From NCBI GenBank assembly GCA_038501625.1, contig JAZAYU010000012.1:8928001-8992000 (forward strand): DNA of 64,000 nucleotides. Reading direction: 5' to 3'. Each line of letters begins with the position of its first letter. The stretch's first letter is position 1. The position numbers were made by a program, and so were the translations under genes. Below the pieces are notes generated by a model. That model ran no database searches. It had not been told where the DNA came from and worked only from the letters and a program-made list of their open reading frames with translations. Positions 36,772 through 49,392 of this stretch are shown here, in pieces. Origin of the DNA: Corbicula japonica (Eukaryota; Mollusca; Bivalvia; Venerida; Cyrenidae).

Positions 36772-36918
36772 GGGGCCAATATTATAAAATAAAGATTGGA
36801 GACCAGTCTCAAATCTCAAGCATCTGATTAGCTGAAATAACGACCAGTCGCTATTTCACCCAATCAGATGCTTGAAATTTGAATCTGGTCTCCAGATTTA
36901 GTTGTATGATCTTGGGCA
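36772..36918. repeat. Family F foldback element
   Basis: Starts GGGGCCAATATTATAAAATA and ends TTGTATGATCTTGGGCA. The arms carry CAGTCTCAAATCTCAAGCAT and a mutated complement. It abuts the candidate exon that ends at 36,928. Confidence 0.75.
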
Positions 36919-36927
36919 CAGTCCAAC

Positions 36928-37103
36928 CTGTCTTTGGAGATTTGGAGTTTCTCGTTGGTAAACTGTGCTATGTCTTCTGCAATGTCGACTTTGGTAAACT
37001 TGTTGATAGTGTCGGAGTTATGATGAATGTCTATATTCATGGCCTTGTCGCAACTTCCGGCACGCATCAACGTCACGCTCGTGTGCAGCTCCAGAATCAC
37101 GTT
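36928..37103 (-). CDS. candidate internal exon of an unrecognised helical protein
   Basis: Minus-strand exon of 176 bp between acceptor TGACGTTTACAG and a weak donor GACAG|GTTGGA. It is open throughout in the frame NVILELHTSVTLMRAGSCDK… to …NEKLQISKD. Composition is protein-like (mixed charged and hydrophobic, helix-favouring), and the DNA is GC-richer than its surroundings. Entry phase 0 matches the exit phase of the exon at 38,015. I do not recognise the family. The donor is poor and a foldback element lies 10 bp beyond it, so a later intron boundary or a decayed gene is possible. Confidence 0.4.
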
Positions 37104-37189
37104 CTGTAAACGTCACGAGTAAAATGTGACCATACAGTAGTTTGTTATACACCAGCAGAAAAGAGTGTGGACATTAATTGGACAAGAGC

Positions 37190-37440
37190 GGATTAATAGC
37201 TGATTGGTTTGTGCGTCTGTGCCTATGAATCCAGGTATGGCTGGTTCGATCCCATGCTACTCCAACTAAAATTTATAACAGTCTTCCGGGTGAGGTTTTA
37301 AACAAGGGTCAAGGGTAGCGGTGCTATGCACTGGGCACTAAAAAGAACCAGGGACGATTCTTGAATTGGAGAGTCCTCTGTATCCGACTCTATTGTCTAA
37401 AAACCTTACATATTACATATGAGCCGTCTCCGGAATACAC
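37190..37440 (+). mobile_element. decayed tRNA-derived SINE
   Basis: A tRNA-like head at about 37,197-37,258 has TAGCTGATTGGTTTGTGCG (A-box region) and GGTTCGATCCC (perfect B box), followed by a body of about 180 bp ending in AT-rich sequence. No clean tail or target duplication remains. It lies in the intron between the two candidate minus-strand exons. Confidence 0.6.
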
Positions 37441-37518
37441 ACACATTTTACCACTGTCCGTAGTTTTCTGCTGATGCTATTCGCTAAAGCCTCGGACTCG
37501 TTCGCTTGGATTTTCACC

Positions 37519-37657
37519 ACAAGGTTAAAAGTCTAAGACCAGTATCAGACCTCAGAAATATGATTGGTTGAAATTGAGCTCAGTCTCGGAAATGACCAAT
37601 CCGATGCGTGAGATCTTAGACTTGTTTCGATACTCAGTTCTAGAAGCTTATAGCCTG
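37519..37657. repeat. Family F-related foldback element, diverged
   Basis: ACAAGGTTAAAAGTCTAAGA and AGTTCTAGAAGCTTATAGCC are the arm ends, with ATGATTGGTTGAAATTGAGC facing GACCAATCCGATGCGTGAGA. A distinct subfamily. Confidence 0.6.
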
Positions 37658-38014
37658 ATCAAACCGCATGCTTTTGAAATGTTCCTTTTCAATAACATGT
37701 AATTACATTTCTATGCCTTTATGTGTTATGTATATATTAAATATCAGGACTATATTATTGATTTTTACTGATGTTTATTATTTTTAAATCGACTTATTTC
37801 AGTGACCAAACTTATAAGAGTCGACGCGAATCCTTACTTTACTTAAAGAAAATTAGAAACGCGACTCCTTTAAATACGAAATATTTTTCGTGCTTAAAGA
37901 AGTTGCGTTTCTAATTTCTTTAAGTATATAAATGTCACAGTATTATCATTTATCAATTATTTTTGTTGAAAATAATGCTGAACAGCTAGTAAATTGAGAC
38001 GCATAAGTTGTTAC

Positions 38015-38181
38015 CTTCTCCTCTGTTTTAAGGAGTTTTGATAGAAACTCTGAAAAAGCTTTCAGAAAATCTTCCGGACATTTCTCCGCCGGAAGGTTGG
38101 TCCTTAGAACAGCCGCATATCTCGTCATTTCTCCCACAATTTTCGCCACACAATCCAAACAGTACAGTAACGATATTTTTC
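38015..38181 (-). CDS. candidate internal exon of an unrecognised helical protein
   Basis: Minus-strand exon of 167 bp between acceptor TTTTTTCGAAACAG and donor GAGAAG|GTAACA. Entered with two bases of a split codon, it reads 55 codons without stop: KISLLYCLDCVAKIVGEMTR…, then …CPEDFLKAFSEFLSKLLKTE. The pattern of spaced Leu/Phe with Lys/Glu indicates amphipathic helices. It exits in phase 0, which fits the next candidate exon. A very weak resemblance to the N-terminal region of BTG/Tob proteins was noted but is not enough for a call. The 5' exons were not found. Confidence 0.42.
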
Positions 38182-38265
38182 CTGTTTCGAAAAAATCAAT
38201 GGAATATCACTAACCGTAGTGACAAAAAGTGACAATAGCAGCAAGTTACATGTAAAGGCAGTACT

Positions 38266-38650
38266 TCTGGTTCTGATGTTATAAAATTTAGAATGAAGAC
38301 CTGGTCCCAAGATTATAAAACTGAGGATGGAAACCAGTTTCAAATCTCAAGGATCTGATTTGGCTGAAATGGCAAGTGGTCGCCATTTCAGCCAATCAGA
38401 TGCTTGAGATTTGAGACTGGTTTCAAATATTAGTTTTATGATCTTGGGCCCTGATTCCAATGTTATGAAATCGAGAATGGAGATCAGTTTCAAATATCAA
38501 TTTTCTGATTGGTTAAAATTGTGAACAGTCACAGAATTGACCAATTGTAAACTCGAGATCTGAGACTGGTTTCCATTTTCATTTTATAACATTGGACCGT
38601 GAAATCGAAATGTGAGACCAGTCTTCAATCTCGAGTAGCTGAGCTAGGCA
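38266..38650. repeat. cluster of foldback F elements, one nested in another
   Basis: A clear F copy lies at 38,304-38,451 (CCCAAGATTATAAAACTGAG to TTTTATGATCTTGGGCC). It is flanked by a diverged subfamily copy at 38,453-38,598 (CCAATGTTATGAAATCGAGA to TCATTTTATAACATTGGACC) and by half copies on both sides starting GATGTTATAAAATTTAGAAT and GAAATCGAAATGTGAGACCA. Confidence 0.7.
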
Positions 38651-41267
38651 CCAAACCCCAATACTGACTTAAATTTCGAGAACTCAAGTCCTAGTAGCAC
38701 ATCACAACAGTACCTGACGGGGACTCCGTTCAAGACAAGACAACGGTCAAACCTGTATTAATCAGCCAGCCAAGGGAGTGACAAAAAGTGGCTGCTTGTG
38801 GATGTTCAAGTGAGGTTTAAATTAGAACGAAATGTCAGTTTATGAAATTTCAAATTGGCTGTTGAAGACAGGTGGTTGCTGAATGCAGGTGGCAGATGAT
38901 TATTATTACGTGCAGTCAACATGTCAGCATCTGTTGTAAGCATACGAGTATGTCTGTTTTTTTTGCTCGGGTATGACTTATGAGTATCGACCAAGAGGAA
39001 AATCATAATTCTTCATCGCGACAATGCCGTAAAAGTTCATTTTGCACCGCTGCGCATCTGCATTAGATCAACTTACTGCATTTGATCATATTTGATCAGT
39101 CAACTGAACAAAAAATGGTTGGAGGGAACAATAAAAACCTAAAATTGAACATTAAACCTTTTTAATCACATAAACAAAAATCATTTACCTCGGGTTTCTG
39201 TGTAATTCTACTCCAGTTTAGCTTTCCTTTAAAGTAAAGTAGGTATTTTATCCCTTTACTGATGATATATCTATTGAAAAATCGAACTCCTTACAAAACC
39301 AAGTAGGTAAATAATATAAACATCTCTATTTTGGCAAAGATTTCAATATAACACAAAATTCGATCGAGTTTAATTAATCAATCGTCGCGCATTTATCATT
39401 GAATTATCTATCTGTGACGTTTAGTTTGTGTACATTTAAAACATTTTCACATTCGGTTCATATATTGAACGGAACGCATAATTTTGTTGCAAAATATTTA
39501 CAAAACACATTTAAAATATACATTTAAACTAGTTCAAAACAATTACTGAAGGTTCTTTGGGAACAAAAGGCGTTTATCAATCGACCTGCACTTAACTGTC
39601 GGCAAATGTTTTAGTCTGCCAAAATAGGCATTGCAAATTAACACCAGCTTATCTAATCTACACAGTTAATCAACAGACCAATTTTACAAAAGGAACGTTT
39701 TTCAAACTATCCGGGTTTTTGTGTTGTTGTTGTTGTTTTTTTGCAATACGAACAACGTTTTTTGTGTCAAGAACATTTTACTAACGTATTTTTGTAACTT
39801 TCTTTACTTATATCTAACAATACGTGGTAGTTATAATATCTGTGCAATAGTTGGTATTTGATATCTACAGGTTGGTACTTGCACACATGATTTTAGAATA
39901 TTCTCAAGGTTTCTCATTTGTGAAATAAATTACATGTTATATAGTTGAGATTTTAAAAAAGAATAAAGCTTGCGTAAGGCACATATTTTTATCTTACCTG
40001 GGCTGAAGGTTATAAAGCTGAGATTTGAGACTGGTTTCCATGCTCAGTTTTATAACCTTGGGCACTGAAATGTAAAGGTTACAGAAAGAGCTGTCGCTAA
40101 TTACTATGCAAATGTAATATACAAACTGCTGTGGATGATTTATTTTTCTCCATTCATACATTTTGAAGAAGACTCATAAATTAATTAATATTTTTGTAAT
40201 CACATTACATTATCTGCCTGTTGGTCCAGTATGATTAAAAAAGGATGACATATATCGGAACATACGGTTCTAAAGGGGTAGATTCACGAAGAATCAAAAT
40301 TGGCCTAAAATTATCTCAAATTTTCAAATTGCATTTACATCACTGAAAGTGTGCTTTTTATAATCTATAATGGTTGTTTTCTTGAAAAGATAAAAAGGGA
40401 AGATGAACCCATAAACCAAAATAAAAAATAAAGTATGTCATATATTTCTGAAATTTGAAAATGTTTGCCAAAATGCAATTTTTTTGTTAAATTTTCATCA
40501 TATTTTGGTGATTTTCATATTGGGCACAGGCTTCGACCAAACTAATTTAAAGATTTTTCTTTGTATAAATGTGTGCCGAATTCATGGTCAAAATATGATT
40601 TTGGTCGAGAAGTGTGCTCTTATCGAAATCCTCTAAAATCTGTTGTGAAAATGGACAAAATTATGAATTTTTGCACATTTTCCTCATTTTTAGCAATTTT
40701 GGTGGCCCCTTGTCAAACACCTTTATCAGTAATCAATATAAAATTTTAAGATATGAAAAGTACAACTATTTATGTATTCAATGGCATTAAAATTTACCAT
40801 ATGTAACAAAATTTAAAATTTTACATATTTTTAGGCCAATATTAGGCCTTCGTGAACCTACTCCTTTAATTGTTCTCATGTTCGAAATAAAACAAACAAA
40901 ATATCGCCTTTCGTATCAAAATTTCGAACCTTCTTGATATCTTTGGCAAGCTTAGTTTATTTATTCCAAATAAAAATTACCTGGTAGGAAGGCTGAATAG
41001 CAACAGACACACGCACATTATCAAAGTATGACATTTTACATGAAACAAGAAAGACAAAAAAGGGGTGCATTCGAGAAAGGTAAACCAGAAAGTCACAGCA
41101 TGCTATCGCGTTCAGTATAATTGCTGACAGAGAAAATTCAATTTCAATAAATACCGATTAAATACAATTTTATCACGATTATAAACAAATACTTTTCGTG
41201 ACAAAAACATAATATGGAGAATGAATATTATTTTAAGATTTTTCCCGGAGTCAGCTGCCAGCAACCC
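38651..41267. other. intergenic region with one deleted foldback copy
   Basis: AT-rich. A minimal foldback (39,999-40,064) lacks the palindrome centre: CTGGGCTGAAGGTTATAAAG is joined almost directly to TTGAGACTGGTTTCCATGCT. No coding sequence recognised. Confidence 0.45.
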
Positions 41268-41342
41268 TCTTCTCGTAGTGTAAGGAAACACACCTGGCCA
41301 CTTCGGTGGTAGGAGTTCTAGGTTCAAGTCCTAGCGAGAAGT
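41268..41342 (+). pseudogene. tRNA-like sequence bracketing the array, left copy
   Basis: A perfect 7-bp acceptor-like stem TTCTCGT/GCGAGAA encloses a short D-like stem (TGT/ACA) and a perfect 5-bp T-like arm CTAGG-TTCAAGT-CCTAG with the B box GGTTCAAGTCC. The anticodon arm is replaced by a CCAC-TTCG-GTGG hairpin with a 4-base loop, so no anticodon can be read. It is therefore tRNA-like and not a functional tRNA. An inverted copy stands at the other end of the tandem array. Confidence 0.7.
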
Positions 41343-41587
41343 TCACATGGCAGCTACTGGGAATATGGAATATGGGGAAGTCTAGAGATCCGCGATCATT
41401 TTAACTGATACCAAAGACATTGCAACTCAATAAAAATAGATCATGCAAGGCGCGAGAATCTCAATTATATCATTCTTGGTTTTAAAATCGATTAAATATT
41501 TTGGATTATTTTTGCCCTGACAAAAAAAGTTAGTTTCATAACAGTTAAAAAAAGAAGACAATCTGAAGAAAAAAAACATCGTCTTTT

Positions 41588-42275
41588 ACTTGGTTTTGAA
41601 CCGGGGACCTTTAATATTTGCGTCCGACCAGATTACCTCTTCACCACGGAGAAAAATACTATTTAATGGAACAAAACTGCTATATGCGTACAATATACCG
41701 TTATGGCGCGAAAATAAAATTTTATTTTTCAGTGTACGAGTTATTTCGCTTATACTGCAAAGAATTATGGTATTTCTTATATGTTTATATGAAAGAACGG
41801 TAACTCGCGAGGAGTATCAGATTGAAATGTAAGATGTCAAATCTCATGGGTCTACACAGGTTCTACATCTCTGCAGTCTGCGAAAATCTCATATTTATAG
41901 CGTTAATGTTAGTTCTTATTAGAGGGAACTGTCAATAATGATCAGAATACCATTTATTTAGCATGAATTTATGGGTCTACAGTGATTCTACACCTCTGCA
42001 AGCCGCAAGAATCTAAACTAAAAGCAACAGTTAGACGTTTTTAATGAACTCAGTGGATTACCGTTCTTTCATATGAACATATAAGGAAATCTTAGTTTGA
42101 TAATGGTATAAGCGAAACAACTCGTACATTTTGAAATGAAACTTTATTTTCCCGCCTTTTTAACGAAACAGTTATATAAGGAAAATACATAGTTCTTACT
42201 GGCATTTTTCATTCATGGCCTAGTGGTTAGTATGCCGGCATTTATGGGCAGGGTCCCGGGTTCGATTCTTACCAA
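41588..42275. repeat. array monomer 1 (diverged left edge)
   Basis: The minus-strand head keeps a canonical B box GGTTCAAAACC, and the plus-strand head keeps GGTTCGATTCT followed by T5. Diverged across the minus head (GCGTCCGACCAGATTACC) and the centre relative to the core units. Confidence 0.85.
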
Positions 42276-42710
42276 AACACTTTTTAAAAAACTGTTCTTT
42301 ATTTTTCTTTACAAATACATGTTTACAATTGCTTGGTTACATCTTAACGCCCTGTTTCTTATATTAAATTTTACCTAGTTGTTGTTGTTGTTTTTGTTGT
42401 TGTTGCTGCTGTTTTTTCTTATTTAATTTCGGTAGTATTAAGTTGATATCACGATGCTGCTATAGACATTCATGTGTAAAACACACATCATTGAGATTGA
42501 TAGTTGTGTTGATCCTGTTTTATTCTAATATCTGATCGCCTAAGATAGGCAAAATATCAATTAGTTGTTTCTATATGCGTCATTCATGTTTTTTAATCGG
42601 TTTATGACTATGGTTTACTTTCGCCCAGAGAAGAGAATTTTTTTTATTATTAATAATTTTATGTAAATAAAGAAAAGCATCTTTAAAATGAAAAAAAAAT
42701 CTTCCCTCAG

Positions 42711-43395
42711 CTGGTATTGATCCTGGGACCCATTATATCTGCGGCCGACCAGGTAACCTCTGCACCACTGAGAAAAATACTATTCAATGGAACAAAACTG
42801 CTATATGCGTACAATATACCGTTATGGCGCGAAAATAAAATTTTATTTTTCAGTGTAAGAGTTATTTCGCTTATACTGCAAAGAATTATGGTATTTCTTA
42901 TATGTTTATATGAAAGAATGGTAACTCGCGATGAGTATCAGATTGAAATGTCAGATGTCAAATTCCATTGGTCTACACAGGTTCTACATCTCCGCAGGCT
43001 GCGAAAATCTTAAATTTATAGCGTAAATGTTAGTTATTCTTAGAGGGAACTGTCAATAATGAGCAGAATACCATTTATTTAGCATGAATATATGGGTCTA
43101 CAGTGATTCTACACCTCTGCAAGCCTCCGGAATCTAAACTAAAAGCAACGGTAAGACGTTTTAAATGAATTCAGTGGATTACCATTCTTTCATATGAACA
43201 TATAAGGAAATCTTAATTTGATAATGGTATAAGCGAAACAACTCGTACATTTTGAAATGAAATTTTATTTTCCCGCATTTTTTACGGAACAGTTATATAA
43301 GGAAAATAAATAGTACCAACGGGCATTTTTCATCCATGGCCTAGTGGTAAGTATGCTGGCCTTGCATGGGAAGGGTCCCGTGTTCGATTCTTACC
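42711..43395. repeat. array monomer 2 (type A)
   Basis: First of the alternating core. The minus head has a changed B box GGATCAATACC and the plus head GTGTTCGATTC. Unique variants relative to other type A units include CTATTCAATGG and TTACCGAAAC. Confidence 0.88.
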
Positions 43396-43840
43396 GAAAC
43401 ACTTTTTAGAAAACTGTTCTTAATTTTTCTTTACAAACATGTATATAGTTGCTTGGTTACATCTGAACGCCCTGTTTGTTCTTTTACCTAGTTGTTGTTG
43501 TCTTTATTGTTGTTGCTTCTGTTTTTTAAAAAAGCGATGTAAATGTTCTTATTTAATTTCGGAAGTATTAAGTTGATATCACGATGTTGCTATAGAAAGT
43601 CATGTTTATAACACGCTCATTTAGATGGATAGTGTGTTGATCGAATTTTAACTCTAATATCTGATCGCCTAAGATAGGCAAAATATCAATTAGTTGTTTC
43701 TATATGCGTCAATAATGGTTTTTAAACGTTTTATGACTATGATTTACTTTCACCCTGAGAAGAGAATTTTTATTATTTATAATAGTTTTATGAAAATAAT
43801 GAAAAAGCGTCTTTAAAATGAATAAAAATTCGTCCCTCAG

Positions 43841-44525
43841 TTGGTATTGAACCGGGGACCTTTCATATCTACGGCCGACCAGGTTACCTCTGTACCACTG
43901 AGAAAAATACTATTTAACGGAACAAAACTGCTAAATACATACAGTATACCGTTATGGCGCGAAAATAAAATTTTATTTTTCGGAGTACGAGTTATTTCGC
44001 TTATACTGCAACGAATTCAGGTATTTCCTATATGTTCATATGAAAGAACGGTAACTCGCTAGGAGTATCAGATTGAAATGTAAGATGTTAAATTCCATGA
44101 GTCTACACAGGTTCTACAGCTCTGCAGGCTGCGAGATTCTTAAATTCATAGCGTAAATGTTAGTTCTTTTTAGAGGGAACTGTCAATAATGAGCAGAATA
44201 CCATTTATTTAGCATGAATATATGGGTCTACAGTTATTCTACACCTCTGCAACCTGTCAGAATCTAAACTTAAAGCAACAGTTATGCGTTTTTATTAAAT
44301 TCAGTGGATTACCGTTCTTTCATATGAACATATAAGGAAATCTTAGTTTGATAATGATATAAGCGAAACAACTCGTACATTTTGAAATGAAATTTTATTT
44401 TCCCGCCTTTTAAGGAAACAGTTATATAAGGAAAATAAATCGCTCCTACGGGCATTTTTCATTCATGGCCTAGTGGTAAGTATGCCGGCCTTGCATGGGC
44501 TGGGTCCCGGGTTCGATCCTTACCA
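43841..44525. repeat. array monomer 3 (type B)
   Basis: The minus head has a canonical B box GGTTCAATACC and the plus head GGGTTCGATCC. A TATATAA lies about 45 bp upstream of the plus head. Confidence 0.9.
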
Positions 44526-44937
44526 AAACACTTTAAATGATTGTTTTCTGTTGTTGTTTTTTTTCAATAAGAATACATATAAACAGAAACTCTGTCACTT
44601 CAATATGCGCTGTTTGTTTTATTAACTTTCACTTGGCTTTCCTGCTGTTTTTTTAATTATGTTGCTTTTTAAAAAGCGTTGTCAAGTGTCTTATAAAATT
44701 TCGGTGGTATTTAGTTGTTGTCACAATGCTGTTTTAGACATGTAAGTGTAAGACTCTCATGATTTAGATTTAAAATTGTGCTGTTTGGTTTTTAACAAAT
44801 ATTTTAACAGATATTTTGATAATCGGTTTATGACTATGGTTTACTTTCGCCCAGAGAAGAGAATTTTTTTTATTGTTAATAATTTTATGTAAATAAAGAA
44901 AAGCATCTTTAAAATGAAAAAAAAAATCTTCCCTCAG

Positions 44938-45623
44938 CTGGTATTGATCCTGGGACCCATTATATCTGCGGCCGACCAGGTAACCTCTGCACCACTGAGA
45001 AAAATACTATTTAATGGAACAAAACTGCTATATGCGTACAATATACCGTTATGGCGCGAAAATAAAATTTTATTTTTCAGTGTAAGAGTTATTTCGCTTA
45101 TACTACAAAGAATTATGGTATTTCTTATATGTTTATATGAAAGAATGGTAACTCGCGATGAGTATCAGATTGAAATGTCAGATGTCAAATTCCATTGGTC
45201 TACACAGGTTCTACATCTCCGCAGGCTGCGAAAATCTTAAATTTATAGCGTAAATGTTAGTTATTCTTAGAGGGAACTGTCAATAATGAGCAGAATACCA
45301 TTTATTTAGCATGAATATATGGGTCTACAGTGATTCTACACCTCTGCAAGGCTTCGGAATCTAAACTAAAAGCAACGGTAAGACGTTTTAAATGAATTCA
45401 GTGGATTACCATTCTTTCATATGAACATATAAGGAAATCTTAATTTGATAATGGTATAAGCGAAACAACTCGTACATTTTGAAATGAAATTTTATTTTCC
45501 CGCATTTTTTACGGAACAGTTATATAAGGAAAATAAATAGTACCAACGGGCATTTTTCATCCATGGCCTAGTGGTAAGTATGCTGGCCTTGCATGGGAAG
45601 GGTCCCGTGTTCGATTCTTACCA
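44938..45623. repeat. array monomer 4 (type A)
   Basis: Starts 2,227 bp after monomer 2 and is almost identical to monomers 6 and 8. Carries the type A B-box changes at both heads. Confidence 0.9.
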
Positions 45624-46067
45624 AAACACTTTTTAGAAAACTGTTCTTAATTTTTCTTTACAAACATGTATATAGTTGCTTGGTTACATCTGAACGCCCT
45701 GTTTGTTCTTTTACCTAGTTGTTGTTGTCTTTATTGTTGTTGCTTCTGTTTTTTAAAAAAGCGATGTAAATGTTCTTATTTAATTTCGGAAGTATTAAGT
45801 TGATATCACGATGTTGCTATAGAAAGTCATGTTTATAACACGCTCATTTAGATGGATAGTGTGTTGATCGAATTTTAACTCTAATATCTGATCGCCTAAG
45901 ATAGGCAAAATATCAATTAGTTGTTTCTATATGCGTCAATAATGGTTTTTAAACGTTTTATGACTATGATTTACTTTCACCCTGAGAAGAGAATTTTTAT
46001 TATTTATAATAGTTTTATGAAAATAATGAAAAAGCGTCTTTAAAATGAATAAAAATTCGTCCCTCAG

Positions 46068-46753
46068 TTGGTATTGAACCGGGGACCTTTCATATCTACG
46101 GCCGACCAGGTTACCTCTGTACCACTGAGAAAAATACTATTTAACGGAACAAAACTGCTAAATACATACAGTATACCGTTATGGCGCGAAAATAAAATTT
46201 TATTTTTCGGAGTACGAGTTATTTCGCTTATACTGCAACGAATTCAGGTATTTCCTATATGTTCATATGAAAGAACGGTAACTCGTTAGGAGTATCAGAT
46301 TGAAATGTAAGATGTTAAATTCCATGAGTCTACACAGGTTCTACAGCTCTGCAGGCTGCGAGATTCTTAAATTCATAGCGTAAATGTTAGTTCTTTTTAG
46401 AGGGAACTGTCAATAATGAGCAGAATACCATTTATTTAGCATGAATATATGGGTCTACAGTTATTCTACACCTCTGCAACCTGTCAGAATCTAAACTTAA
46501 AGCAACAGTTATGCGTTTTTATTAAATTCAGTGGATTACCGTTCTTTCATATGAACATATAAGGAAATCTTAGTTTGATAATGATATAAGCGAAACAACT
46601 CGTACATTTTGAAATGAAATTTTATTTTCCCGCCTTTTTAAGGAAACAGTTATATAAGGAAAATAAATCGCTCCTACGGGCATTTTTCATTCATGGCCTA
46701 GTGGTAAGTATGCCGGCCTTGCATGGGCTGGGTCCCGGGTTCGATCCTTACCA
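46068..46753. repeat. array monomer 5 (type B)
   Basis: Starts 2,227 bp after monomer 3, with both B boxes canonical. Has ACTCGTTAGG where monomers 3 and 7 have ACTCGCTAGG. Confidence 0.9.
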
Positions 46754-47165
46754 AAACACTTTAAATGATTGTTTTCTGTTGTTTTTTTTTTTCAATAAGA
46801 ATACATATAAACAGAAACTCTGTCACTTCAATATGCGCTGTTTGTTTTATTAACTTTCACTTGGCTTTCCTGCTGTTTTTTTAATTATGTTGCTTTTTAA
46901 AAAGCGTTGTCAAGTGTCTTATAAAATTTCGGTGGTATTTAGTTGTTGTCACAATGCTGTTTTAGACATGTAAGTGTAAGACTCTCATGATTTAGATTTA
47001 AAATTGTGCTGTTTGGTTTTTAACAAATATTTTAACAGATATTTTGATAATCGGTTTATGACTATGGTTTACTTTCGCCCAGAGAAGAGAATTTTTTTTA
47101 TTGTTAATAATTTTATGTAAATAAAGAAAAGCATCTTTAAAATGAAAAAAAAAATCTTCCCTCAG

Positions 47166-47851
47166 CTGGTATTGATCCTGGGACCCATTATATCTGCGGC
47201 CGACCAGGTAACCTCTGCACCACTGAGAAAAATACTATTTAATGGAACAAAACTGCTATATGCGTACAATATACCGTTATGGCGCGAAAATAAAATTTTA
47301 TTTTTCAGTGTAAGAGTTATTTCGCTTATACTACAAAGAATTATGGTATTTCTTATATGTTTATATGAAAGAATGGTAACTCGCGATGAGTATCAGATTG
47401 AAATGTCAGATGTCAAATTCCATTGGTCTACACAGGTTCTACATCTCCGCAGGCTGCGAAAATCTTAAATTTATAGCGTAAATGTTAGTTATTCTTAGAG
47501 GGAACTGTCAATAATGAGCAGAATACCATTTATTTAGCATGAATATATGGGTCTACAGTGATTCTACACCTCTGCAAGGCTTCGGAATCTAAACTAAAAG
47601 CAACGGTAAGACGTTTTAAATGAATTCAGTGGATTACCATTCTTTCATATGAACATATAAGGAAATCTTAATTTGATAATGGTATAAGCGAAACAACTCG
47701 TACATTTTGAAATGAAATTTTATTTTCACGCATTTTTTACGGAACAGTTATATAAGGAAAATAAATAGTACCAACGGGCATTTTTCATCCATGGCCTAGT
47801 GGTAAGTATGCTGGCCTTGCATGGGAAGGGTCCCGTGTTCGATTCTTACCA
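47166..47851. repeat. array monomer 6 (type A)
   Basis: Starts 2,228 bp after monomer 4. Private variant TTTTCACGCATTTT in the right arm, where other type A units have TTTTCCCGCATTTT. Confidence 0.9.
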
Positions 47852-48295
47852 AAACACTTTTTAGAAAACTGTTCTTAATTTTTCTTTACAAACATGTATA
47901 TAGTTGCTTGGTTACATCTGAACGCCCTGTTTGTTCTTTTACCTAGTTGTTGTTGTCTTTATTGTTGTTGCTTCTGTTTTTTAAAAAAGCGATGTAAATG
48001 TTCTTATTTAATTTCGGAAGTATTAAGTTGATATCACGATGTTGCTATAGAAAGTCATGTTTATAACACGCTCATTTAGATGGATAGTGTGTTGATCGAA
48101 TTTTAACTCTAATATCTGATCGCCTAAGATAGGCAAAATATCAATTAGTTGTTTCTATATGCGTCAATAATGGTTTTTAAACGTTTTATGACTATGATTT
48201 ACTTTCACCCTGAGAAGAGAATTTTTATTATTTATAATAGTTTTATGAAAATAATGAAAAAGCGTCTTTAAAATGAATAAAAATTCGTCCCTCAG

Positions 48296-48981
48296 TTGGT
48301 ATTGAACCGGGGACCTTTCATATCTACGGCCGACCAGGTTACCTCTGTACCACTGAGAAAAATACTATTTAACGGAACAAAACTGCTAAATACATACAGT
48401 ATACCGTTATGGCGCGAAAATAAAATTTTATTTTTCGGAGTACGAGTTATTTCGCTTATACTGCAACGAATTCAGGTATTTCCTATATGTTCATATGAAA
48501 GAACGGTAACTCGCTAGGAGTATCAGATTGAAATGTAAGATGTTAAATTCCATGAGTCTACACAGGTTCTACAGCTCTGCAGGCTGCGAGATTCTTAAAT
48601 TCATAGCGTAAATGTTAGTTCTTTTTAGAGGGAACTGTCAATAATGAGCAGAATACCATTTATTTAGCATGAATATATGGGTCTACAGTTATTCTACACC
48701 TCTGCAACCTGTCAGAATCTAAACTTAAAGCAACAGTTATGCGTTTTTATTAAATTCAGTGGATTACCGTTCTTTCATATGAACATATAAGGAAATCTTA
48801 GTTTGATAATGATATCAGCGAAACAACTCGTACATTTTGAAATGAAATTTTATTTTCCCGCCTTTTTAAGGAAACAGTTATATAAGGAAAATAAATCGCT
48901 CCTACGGGCATTTTTCATTCATGGCCTAGTGGTAAGTATGCCGGCCTTGCATGGGCTGGGTCCCGGGTTCGATCCTTACCA
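48296..48981. repeat. array monomer 7 (type B)
   Basis: Starts 2,228 bp after monomer 5. Private variant GATATCAGCG in the right arm, where monomers 3, 5 and 9 have GATATAAGCG. Confidence 0.9.
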
Positions 48982-49392
48982 AAACACTTTAAATGATTGT
49001 TTTCTGTTGTTTTTTTTTTCAATAAGAATACATATAAACAGAAACTCTGTCACTTCAATATGCGCTGTTTGTTTTATTAACTTTCACTTGGCTTTCCTGC
49101 TGTTTTTTTAATTATGTTGCTTTTTAAAAAGCGTTGTCAAGTGTCTTATAAAATTTCGGTGGTATTTAGTTGTTGTCACAATGCTGTTTTAGACATGTAA
49201 GTGTAAGACTCTCATGATTTAGATTTAAAATTGTGCTGTTTGGTTTTTAACAAATATTTTAACAGATATTTTGATAATCGGTTTATGACTATGGTTTACT
49301 TTCGCCCAGAGAAGAGAATTTTTTTTATTGTTAATAATTTTATGTAAATAAAGAAAAGCATCTTTAAAATGAAAAAAAAAATCTTCCCTCAG

